Positions 1 to 6,302 of a DNA stretch of 64,000 nt are shown here, piece by piece; the first letter of the stretch is position 1; each line of letters opens with the position of its first letter. The stretch is from the NCBI GenBank assembly GCA_039180875.1, contig JBCDCY010000014.1:44888-108887 (forward strand). The letters are read 5' to 3'. The notes below the pieces were generated by a model, which saw only the letters and a list, made by a program, of their open reading frames with translations, ran no database searches and was not told the DNA's origin. The DNA comes from JBCDCY01 sp039180875 (lineage in GTDB: Bacteria; Pseudomonadota; Alphaproteobacteria; Rhodobacterales; Rhodobacteraceae). The position numbers and the translations under genes were made by a program.

Positions 1-1250
1 TCGCCCATAAGACGGATGGGTTGGCGGAGCTCGTCTGCTCCAACTCCTTCCGCTCCGACGACCATGAGCACAATGCCGTCGGCCTGCTGCATTGGGAGAT
101 GCGCGCGGCGGGTGGCCTGATCATGGCGGCCGGAGACGCCCACACGCTGCCCGCCGGCGGCGCGCTCGCCGTGGATCGGGAGGGCTTTTCGGCCGCCGTC
201 ACCGCCCGCATCGCCGCCCATCCCCGCATCACCGTCGCGCGGGGCGAGATCGCCGACCTGCCGCCCGCCGACTGGTCCCACGTCATCGTCGCGACCGGCC
301 CGCTTACCTCGCCGGCGCTGGCCGAGGCGGTCCGCGGACTGACGGGCGAGGACGCGCTCGCCTTCTTCGACGCCATCGCCCCGATCGTCCACGCTGACTC
401 GGTCGACATGTCCAAGGCTTGGTTCCAGTCCCGCTACGACAAAGGCGAGACGGAGGCGGAGCGGACAGCCTACCTCAACTGCCCGATGACGCAGGCGGAG
501 TACGACCGCTTCCTCGACGCCCTCCTCGCCGCCGAGCAGACCGCCTTCAAGGAAGGCGAGACCGACACTCCCTATTTCGAGGGCTGCCTGCCGATCGAGG
601 TCATGGCTGCCCGCGGCCGCGAGACCCTGCGCTTCGGCCCCTTGAAGCCGGTGGGCCTCACCAACCCGCATCAGCCGGACATCAAACCTCACGCAGTGGT
701 TCAACTTCGCAGGGATAACGCCCTCGGAACGCTCTACAATATCGTGGGTTTCCAGACCAAGATGCGCTACGGGCCGCAGGCGGAGATCCTGCGCCTAATC
801 CCGGGGCTGGAGGGCGCGCGTTTCGCCCGGCTCGGCGGCATTCACCGCAACACCTTCCTCAATTCGCCCCGCGTGCTCGACGAGCGGATGCGCCTCAGCG
901 CCCTGCCGCGGCTGCGCTTCGCCGGGCAGGTGACGGGGGTCGAGGGCTATGTGGAAAGTGCCGCGATGGGGCTTCTGGCGGGGCGGCTCGCGGCGGCGGA
1001 GATGCAGGGCCGCACGCTCCCCCTGCCGCCGCCGACGACGGCGATCGGCGCCCTCCTCAACCATATCACCGGCGGCGCGGAGGCCGAGACCTTCCAGCCG
1101 ATGAACGTGAATTTCGGCCTCTTCCCGCCGCTCGAGGACGCGCGGCGCGGCCGGCGCGGCAAGAAGGAGCGCCAGCGCGCCTATACCGACCGTGCCAAGG
1201 CCGCCTGGCAAGCCTGGCTCGCCGCCACCGCGGAGCCCGTCCCGGCCTGA
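1..1250 (+). CDS. trmFO: TrmFO, tRNA (uracil-54-C5)-methyltransferase, 5'-partial
   Basis: Flavin- and folate-dependent enzyme that makes ribothymidine at position 54 of the tRNA T-loop, using methylenetetrahydrofolate as methyl donor. The reading frame is open from base 3, so the true start and the N-terminal FAD-binding dinucleotide fold lie left of the window. The visible part opens in a region typical of TrmFO (ELVCSNSFRSDD), followed by the Rossmann stretch with HVIVATGPLTS and the segment with the SMNKAW-like motif SKAWFQSRYDKGE. The C-terminal half contains the G-rich GYVESAAMGLLAG motif that closes the flavin fold. The TTG at base 21 is internal and is not a plausible start. The stop lies 47 bases before the next gene on the same strand. 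Confidence 0.93.
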   Translation, partial: AHKTDGLAELVCSNSFRSDDHEHNAVGLLHWEMRAAGGLIMAAGDAHTLPAGGALAVDREGFSAAVTARIAAHPRITVARGEIADLPPADWSHVIVATGPLTSPALAEAVRGLTGEDALAFFDAIAPIVHADSVDMSKAWFQSRYDKGETEAERTAYLNCPMTQAEYDRFLDALLAAEQTAFKEGETDTPYFEGCLPIEVMAARGRETLRFGPLKPVGLTNPHQPDIKPHAVVQLRRDNALGTLYNIVGFQTKMRYGPQAEILRLIPGLEGARFARLGGIHRNTFLNSPRVLDERMRLSALPRLRFAGQVTGVEGYVESAAMGLLAGRLAAAEMQGRTLPLPPPTTAIGALLNHITGGAEAETFQPMNVNFGLFPPLEDARRGRRGKKERQRAYTDRAKAAWQAWLAATAEPVPA

Positions 1251-1297
1251 ATTTGACCCCCCCGACCCCCTCTTTATGATGATGGAGGGAGGATCGG

Positions 1298-1918
1298 ATG
1301 GCCCAAAAGAAATTCCTGGACCAAGTCTACGACATCGAAGACGCCGCAGAGATGGGCGCCTTTTACGACAAATGGGCGGCCAGCTACGACGACGAGGTGG
1401 GCGCCAACGGCTACGCCACGCCGCCGCGCTGCGCCGAGGCCCTGGCGGCCTTCGCCGAGGACAAGGCCGCGCCCCTCCTCGACATCGGCTGCGGCACCGG
1501 GCTCTCCGGCCTGGCGTTTCGGGCCGCCGGGTTCGAGACCATCGACGGCCTCGACCTGTCGGCGGAGATGCTGGCCGCGGCCCGGGCCCGCGCGGGCGTC
1601 TATAACAGCCTCACCCAGGTGACGCTCGACGATCCCCTGCCCTTCCCGGCGGAGAGCTACGCTAACATCGCAGCCGTCGGCGTGCTCAACCCGGGTCATG
1701 CGCCGGCCGAGACCATGGGCGACGCGCTGGCCCTGCTGCCCCGGGGCGGGCATTTCGTCTTCTCGCTTAACGATCATGCGCTGGAGGACGGCAGCTACGA
1801 GTACCAGCTCCGCGAGCTCTGCGATGCCGGGCTCGTCTTTCTGATGCACTCGGAATACGGCGCGCACCTGCCGAAGATCGGGCTCAAGTCCAGGGTCTAT
1901 GTGCTCCGCAAAAGCTGA
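1298..1918 (+). CDS. Class I SAM-dependent methyltransferase
   Basis: A 206-residue stand-alone methyltransferase of the Methyltransf_11/25 type. The SAM-binding motif I is clear (LLDIGCGTGLSG, about residues 60-72), followed by motif II with an acidic loop (GLDLSAEMLAAA) and a VGVLNPGH stretch in the motif IV region. The N-terminal YDKWAASYDDEV is a common lead-in for small-molecule or protein methyltransferases of this class. Substrate cannot be read from the sequence. The start is preceded by GGAGG (about 1287-1291). It is followed by gluQ, which overlaps its last 20 bases, so the two are probably translated together. Confidence 0.85.
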   Translation: MAQKKFLDQVYDIEDAAEMGAFYDKWAASYDDEVGANGYATPPRCAEALAAFAEDKAAPLLDIGCGTGLSGLAFRAAGFETIDGLDLSAEMLAAARARAGVYNSLTQVTLDDPLPFPAESYANIAAVGVLNPGHAPAETMGDALALLPRGGHFVFSLNDHALEDGSYEYQLRELCDAGLVFLMHSEYGAHLPKIGLKSRVYVLRKS

Positions 1919-2750
1919 GGGCTACCGCGACCGCTTCGCCCCCTCGCCCACCGGCCCGCTGCATCTCGGCCACGCCTTCTCGGCGCTGACCGCCTTCGAT
2001 GCGGCGGAGGCAGCTCGCGGCACCCTGCTGGTGCGGATCGAGGACATCGACCGCACCCGCGCCCGGCCGGAATACGAGGCCGCGATCTTCGACGACCTCG
2101 GCTGGCTGGGGCTCAGGTGGGAGGCGCCGGTGCTCCGCCAATCGAGCCGCGGGGCCGCCTACCGCGCCGCGCTCGACCGGCTCGCGGCGGAGGGATTGAT
2201 CTACCCCTGCACCTGCTCCCGGGCCGAGATCCGGGCGGCCTCGGCACCGCAGGAAGGGGCGGCGGCCCCGCTTTATCCCGGCACCTGCAAGGCCGGTGCC
2301 CAGGCCAACCGGCCACCGGCGCTCAGGCTCCACATGGACCGCGCCGTGGCCCGCATGACCGGCCCGCTCCGCTTCCGGGAGATCGGCGCGGGGCCGGCGG
2401 GTGAAACTGGCGAGATCGCCCTCGATCCGGAGCATCTGCTCAAAAGCCATGGCGATCTGGTGCTCGGTGGGCGGGAGAGCGGCACGTCCTACCACCTCGC
2501 CGTCACCGTCGATGACGCAGCCCAAGGGATCAGTCACGTGACCCGGGGCGAGGATCTGTTCGCCGAAACACCGCTTCATGTGCTGTTGCAGCGCCTGCTC
2601 GACCTGCCGACGCCCACCTACCGGCACCACCGCCTGATCCGCGATACGGAGGGCAAGCGCCTCGCCAAGCGCGACGATGCCCGTGCCCTCGCCCGCTTCC
2701 GGGCCGAGGGCGCCGACCCCACCGACATCCGCCGGATGGTCGGGCTATGA
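1899..2750 (+). CDS. gluQ: Glutamyl-Q tRNA(Asp) synthetase
   Basis: GluQRS is a truncated glutamyl-tRNA synthetase that charges glutamate onto queuosine-34 of tRNA(Asp). The 283-residue protein has the class I HIGH-type motif as HLGHA after FAPSPTGPL (about residues 13-27) and the KMSKS-type motif as KRLAKRDD near the C-terminus. The zinc site is visible as CTC followed by a Tyr/Cys pair (YPGTC). It lacks the anticodon-binding domain of GltX, as expected for the family. It overlaps the preceding methyltransferase by 20 bases and converges on hisI, the two stops overlapping by 6 bases. Confidence 0.93.
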   Translation: MCSAKAEGYRDRFAPSPTGPLHLGHAFSALTAFDAAEAARGTLLVRIEDIDRTRARPEYEAAIFDDLGWLGLRWEAPVLRQSSRGAAYRAALDRLAAEGLIYPCTCSRAEIRAASAPQEGAAAPLYPGTCKAGAQANRPPALRLHMDRAVARMTGPLRFREIGAGPAGETGEIALDPEHLLKSHGDLVLGGRESGTSYHLAVTVDDAAQGISHVTRGEDLFAETPLHVLLQRLLDLPTPTYRHHRLIRDTEGKRLAKRDDARALARFRAEGADPTDIRRMVGL

Positions 2751-3107
2751 GACGGGCGTGGCGATCTCCACCTCCGCCCCCTCGCGGATCGCGGTGAAGA
2801 AGCAATTCGGCCGGTTGGTGTGGCAGGCCGGCCCGGTCTGATGGACCAGCACCAGCAGGCAGTCGCGGTCGCAATCGAAGCGCATCTCCACCAGCGCCTG
2901 GGTGTGGCCCGAGCTCTCGCCCTTCACCCAAAGCGCCTGGCGCGAGCGCGACCAGTAGGTCACGCGCCCCGTCGCCAGCGTCGCCTCGACCGCCTCGCGG
3001 TTCATCCAGGCGAGCATCAGCACCTCGCCCGTCTCGACCTCCTGCGCGATCGCCGGGATCAGGCCCCGCGCGTCGTAGCTGAGGCGCGCTGCATCGAAGC
3101 CGGCCAT
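2745..3107 (-). CDS. hisI: Phosphoribosyl-AMP cyclohydrolase
   Basis: Third step of histidine biosynthesis: hydrolytic opening of the purine ring of phosphoribosyl-AMP. The 120-residue protein carries the full monofunctional HisI signature: MLAWMNREA near residues 32-40, the SRQALWVKGESSGH block, and the zinc/magnesium motif with DCDRDCLLV followed by HQTGPACHT. There is no HisE fusion. The gene is isolated from other his genes here, and its 3' end overlaps gluQ by 6 bases on the opposite strand. The upstream region faces the scaffold gene starting at 3184, so the 76-base gap probably holds both promoters. Confidence 0.95.
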   Translation of the reverse strand: MAGFDAARLSYDARGLIPAIAQEVETGEVLMLAWMNREAVEATLATGRVTYWSRSRQALWVKGESSGHTQALVEMRFDCDRDCLLVLVHQTGPACHTNRPNCFFTAIREGAEVEIATPVS

Positions 3108-3183
3108 CTCCGCTCCTTCTTTTCTTCGGATCCCGACTTATCTACGCTACCGAGCGAAGCGAGAGAAGCAGGGGCCCCGGGCC

Positions 3184-3636
3184 ATGAGCGCTGAGACGCA
3201 GGATCTGATCAAGCTCTACTCGGAGCGTATTCTGGCCCTCGCCGCCGACATCCCGCATCGGGAGCGGCTGACGGCCCCGGGGGCGACCGCGACCAAGCGC
3301 TCCCCGCTTTGCGGCTCCACCGTCACCGTCGATCTGGAGCTGCAGGACGGCCGGATCGCCGCCTTCGGCCAGGATGTGAAGGCCTGCGCCCTCGGCCAGG
3401 CCTCGGCCGCGGTGCTCGGCGGCCAGGTGATCGGCCGCACCCAGGCAGAGATCGCCACGGCCCGGGACGAGTTGAAGGCGATGCTGAAATCCGACGGCCC
3501 GGTGCCGGCTGCACCCTTCGAGGGCTACGAGGTGCTGATCCCGGCCCGGGAGTACAAGAACCGCCACGCCTCCATCCTGCTCGCCCTCGACGCGACGCTC
3601 GCCGCGATCGACGCGGCCCACGCCCCCGCTGCCTGA
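3184..3636 (+). CDS. IscU/NifU-like iron-sulfur cluster scaffold protein
   Basis: A 150-residue protein of the IscU/NifU N-terminal fold, of the variant common in alphaproteobacteria. It has the LYSERIL helix, the first ligand loop SPLCGSTV (Cys near residue 43) and the second Cys in KACALGQASAAVL (near 67), which aligns with the GCGSAIASS loop of IscU. The third conserved cysteine of canonical IscU (about position 106) is absent: the C-terminal half contains no cysteine. The partner-binding LPPVK motif of IscU is not visible. It may be a specialised scaffold or carrier rather than the main one. It is followed at 3672-3704 by a terminator that belongs to the opposite strand. Confidence 0.82.
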   Translation: MSAETQDLIKLYSERILALAADIPHRERLTAPGATATKRSPLCGSTVTVDLELQDGRIAAFGQDVKACALGQASAAVLGGQVIGRTQAEIATARDELKAMLKSDGPVPAAPFEGYEVLIPAREYKNRHASILLALDATLAAIDAAHAPAA

Positions 3637-3671
3637 ATAAACCGCCGCCTCAACACACCCGCCGCCTGAAC

Positions 3672-3704
3672 AAAAAAAGCACCGCATCCCGGGGGACGCG
3701 GTGC
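3672..3704 (-). terminator. Intrinsic terminator of the SOS small-gene transcript
   Basis: Read on the minus strand, GCACCGC and GCGGTGC close a stem that continues through a G-U pair into TCCC/GGGA, giving a 12-bp stem with a two-base loop followed directly by seven T residues. The orientation fits termination of leftward transcription from the 37-codon gene at 3891-4004, not of the rightward scaffold gene. About 186 bases of untranslated sequence separate the small gene's stop from this hairpin. Confidence 0.88.
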
Positions 3705-3890
3705 AGGTATGCGTTCCGTCGATCGGCAGTGGAACCCGGCGGGCAGGCACCGGGTCCCCGTCGGCACGCGCCAGAGACAGGGAGGGGCGCGGCAGGTCCG
3801 GAGAGGGGACGGTCCGGACGAAGACTCCGATCAGCAGTCCGCAGGCGAAACAGACAGGCCGCGGGGCGTGTCCCGGCTCAGGCCAGCATC

Positions 3891-4004
3891 TTAGGCCAGC
3901 ATCAGGCCGCCCAGCACCGCCACGCACAGCCCGGCCAAGCCCAGCGCATCCTCGATCGCACCCTTCGGCGCGGACTTCATGGCGGAGAGATAGGCGTTCA
4001 ACAT
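3891..4004 (-). CDS. SOS-controlled 37-residue single-pass membrane peptide (new small gene)
   Basis: A 37-codon ORF, from ATG at 4004 to TAA at 3891. It has a short polar N-terminus containing KSAPKGAIED and then about 18 hydrophobic residues (ALGLAGLCVAVLGGLMLA) able to span the membrane once and ending at the C-terminus. A GAGGA ribosome binding site stands 7 bases before the ATG. Upstream are two perfect GTTC-N7-GTTC LexA-type boxes bracketing a promoter; downstream is an intrinsic terminator. What is seen is a complete small transcription unit. In Caulobacter, SOS induction produces the 29-residue inner-membrane division inhibitor SidA, and in other bacteria SOS-induced membrane peptides act as toxins. 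By analogy this may be a division inhibitor or toxic peptide. No sequence homology to SidA is claimed. It may instead be a regulatory leader or a strain-specific gene. Confidence 0.72.
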   Translation of the reverse strand: MLNAYLSAMKSAPKGAIEDALGLAGLCVAVLGGLMLA

Positions 4005-4053
4005 GGCGCGATCCTCGGTGTCGGGGGCGGCGGGAGCAGGTGATCAACCTTTT

Positions 4054-4068
4054 GTTCGACTAATGTTC
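4054..4068. promoter_or_regulatory. LexA-type SOS box (GTTC-N7-GTTC)
   Basis: GTTC GACTAAT GTTC, a perfect match to the alphaproteobacterial LexA operator. It covers the proposed -10 element (4062-4067) of the leftward promoter, so bound LexA would block transcription of the small gene at 3891-4004. Confidence 0.82.
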
Positions 4069-4090
4069 TCATTCTCAGCGATTCGGTCAA
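4062..4090 (-). promoter_or_regulatory. Leftward promoter of the small SOS gene
   Basis: On the minus strand, -35 TTGACC (4090-4085, 5 of 6 consensus bases), a 17-base spacer and -10 AACATT (4067-4062, 3 of 6). The predicted start is near 4055, giving a roughly 50-base leader to the ATG at 4004. The weak -10 and near-ideal -35 sit exactly between and within the two SOS boxes. Confidence 0.62.
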
Positions 4091-4105
4091 GAACTTTAAG
4101 CGAAC
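4091..4105. promoter_or_regulatory. Second LexA-type SOS box
   Basis: GAAC TTTAAGC GAAC on the plus strand, which is GTTC-N7-GTTC on the minus strand. It directly abuts the -35 hexamer at 4085-4090. Its centre is 37 bp from the centre of the first box, so LexA dimers could clamp the promoter from both sides. Confidence 0.8.
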
Positions 4106-4180
4106 ATCGAAGAAGGTTAACGCTAGGTCAGCCCCACCATCGAATGTTCTCTCTTTGTCTCGAATCGTCCGAGGATGGCG

Positions 4181-6286
4181 TCAGCCGACCGTCATCAGCC
4201 GGATCGCCTGCTCCCGCTCCATCAGATAGAGCAGCGTGCGCAGCGCCTGACCCCGGGGGCTGCTGAGGTCGGGATCGCGGGCCAGCGCCGCCCGGGCATC
4301 GCGCTGCGCCACGGCCATCAGATCGGCCTGGCGCTCGATATCGGCGACGCGAAAGCGCGGCAGGCCGGATTGCTGCACGCCGATCAGGTCGCCGGCGCCG
4401 CGCAGGCGCAGATCCTCCTCGGCGATGCGAAAGCCGTCCTCGGTCTCGCGCAGCACCTTGAGCCGCGCCTCCGCCGTCTCGCCAAGCGGCGCCTCGTAAA
4501 GCAGGAGGCAGGTGGAGGAGGCCGCCCCCCGCCCAACCCGTCCGCGCAACTGATGCAGCTGCGCGAGGCCGAAGCGCTCCGCCTGCTCGATCACCATGAT
4601 GGAGGCGTTGGGCACGTCCACACCCACCTCGATCACCGTGGTCGCCACCAGAAGCTGGCTCCGCCCGGCGGCGAAGTCGGCCATGGCGGCGTCCTTTTCG
4701 GCCGGCGGCAACTGGCCGTGCACCAGGCCCACCCGATCTGCCCCGAGGGCGGCGCGCAGCATGCGGGCGCGATCCTCCGCCGCGGCCATGTCGACATGCT
4801 CCGATTCCTCGACCAGCGGGCAAACCCAATAGGCCTGGCGCCCCTCGTCGAGGGCGGCGCGGAGGCGGGCGACGACCTGCTCCATCCGGCCCGAGGCGAT
4901 CAGCGCCGTCTCCACCGGCTGGCGCCCCGGCGGCTTTTCGTCCAGCACCGAGAGGTCCATGTCGCCATAGCTCGCCAGGGCCAGGGAGCGCGGGATCGGC
5001 GTCGCCGTCATCACCAACACGTCCACCGCCCGGCCCTTGGCGCCCAGATCCATGCGCTGGCGCACGCCAAAGCGGTGCTGCTCGTCGATCACCGCGAGCG
5101 CCAAGTCGTGGAACGCAACATCGGCCTGGAAGAGCGCATGGGTGCCGAGCACGATCTGGATCTCGCCGGCGGCCAGGCGGCGCAGCTTCTCGGCCCGCTC
5201 CGCCCCTTTGTCGCGGCCGGTCAGCACGGCGATCTCGACCCCGGCATGGGCCGCGAGCGGCGTGAGGGAGGCGAGGTGCTGGCGGGCCAGGATCTCCGTC
5301 GGGGCCATCAAGGCCGCCTGGTGGCCGGCCTCCACCGCGATCAGCATGGCCATCAATGCGACCAGGGTCTTGCCGGCGCCGACATCGCCCTGCAGCAGGC
5401 GGCTCATCCGCTCGGGCGCGGCCATGTCGGCGGCGATCTCCTCGACCGCCCTGTCCTGGGCGCCGGTGGGGGAGAACGGCAGCGCGGCGCGCACCTTCTG
5501 GCGGAGCCGGCCGTCGCCGCTGATCCGGCGCCCAGCGGCCTTGCGCACCCGGTTGCGGGCGAGCGCCAGGGTGAGCTGGTGGGCCAGCAACTCGTCATAG
5601 GCGAGGCGCGCCCGGGCCGGCTGGCCCGGCTGCAGATCGCTGGCCTGGTTGGGCTGATGCGCCGCCGTCAACGCCTCCGCGAGCGGCGGCCAGTGCCGCT
5701 CCCGCAACAGGGCCGGGTCGATCCACTCCTCGAGCGGGGCGACGCGGTCGAGCGCGGCCAGCACGGCCCGGCGCAGCACCCGCTGGGTGAGACCCTGGGT
5801 GAGGGGATAGGTCGGCTCGAAGGCCGGCAGGCTCTCCGCCTCCGCCGGGCGGAGCACGTGGTCGGGATGCACCATCTGGGCGAGGCCGTCGTAAAGCTCC
5901 ACCCGGCCGGAGACCACGCGCCGCTCACCGCTCGGCAGCAGGCCGCGCACCCACTCCTCCTTGGCGTGGAAGAAGACGAGCTGGAAGGCGAGCGCGCTGT
6001 CGCGGACCTGAACCCGGTAGGGCCGGCCGCGAGCCCGCGGCGGCTGGTGCAGGCCGACCTCGACCTCCACGGTGGCCGTCGCGGGCAGCGTCAGATCGCG
6101 GAGCGTCGGCACCAGGCGTCGGTCGACCCCGCCCGCCGGCAGCGTGAAGAGCAGATCGCGGAGGCGCCGGATCTCCAATCGCTCGAGGAGCTTGGCGGTG
6201 CGCGGGCCCACCCCCTCCAACGTCTCGACCCCGGCGAAGAGGGGGAAGAGGATCTCCGGCCGCCCCGCAGTCATGCCCGCCGTCAT
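4181..6286 (-). CDS. recG: ATP-dependent DNA helicase RecG
   Basis: Branch-migrating helicase that remodels stalled forks and Holliday junctions. The 701-residue length is normal. The N-terminal wedge/OB region carries GVGPRTAKLLERL and the HAKEEWVRGLLPSG strand. The helicase core shows Walker A GDVGAGKT (about residue 300), the DEQH Walker B box within VIDEQHRFG (about 400), the TATPIPRSL motif III, and the RecG/Mfd C-terminal signature with ATTVIEVGVDVPNA and QLRGRVGRG. It ends in the QSGLPRFRVAD element. It lies 16 bases downstream of ligA on the same strand. The alternative start five codons in (MTAGRPEIL) cannot be excluded. No ribosome binding site is obvious, which suggests coupling to ligA. 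Confidence 0.96.
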   Translation of the reverse strand: MTAGMTAGRPEILFPLFAGVETLEGVGPRTAKLLERLEIRRLRDLLFTLPAGGVDRRLVPTLRDLTLPATATVEVEVGLHQPPRARGRPYRVQVRDSALAFQLVFFHAKEEWVRGLLPSGERRVVSGRVELYDGLAQMVHPDHVLRPAEAESLPAFEPTYPLTQGLTQRVLRRAVLAALDRVAPLEEWIDPALLRERHWPPLAEALTAAHQPNQASDLQPGQPARARLAYDELLAHQLTLALARNRVRKAAGRRISGDGRLRQKVRAALPFSPTGAQDRAVEEIAADMAAPERMSRLLQGDVGAGKTLVALMAMLIAVEAGHQAALMAPTEILARQHLASLTPLAAHAGVEIAVLTGRDKGAERAEKLRRLAAGEIQIVLGTHALFQADVAFHDLALAVIDEQHRFGVRQRMDLGAKGRAVDVLVMTATPIPRSLALASYGDMDLSVLDEKPPGRQPVETALIASGRMEQVVARLRAALDEGRQAYWVCPLVEESEHVDMAAAEDRARMLRAALGADRVGLVHGQLPPAEKDAAMADFAAGRSQLLVATTVIEVGVDVPNASIMVIEQAERFGLAQLHQLRGRVGRGAASSTCLLLYEAPLGETAEARLKVLRETEDGFRIAEEDLRLRGAGDLIGVQQSGLPRFRVADIERQADLMAVAQRDARAALARDPDLSSPRGQALRTLLYLMEREQAIRLMTVG

Positions 6287-6302
6287 GGTAAGCGCTTCGG
6301 CG

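Noticed and set aside
3705..3890. A second small membrane ORF downstream of the 37-codon gene (a frame containing FACGLLIGVFV).
   Set aside because: No ATG, GTG or TTG with a ribosome site begins it at a sensible place, and the hydrophobic run is too short.
4146..4160. A third SOS box near the recG stop (GTTC-N7-GTCT).
   Set aside because: The second half deviates from GTTC, and the site is too far upstream of the small-gene promoter to be needed.
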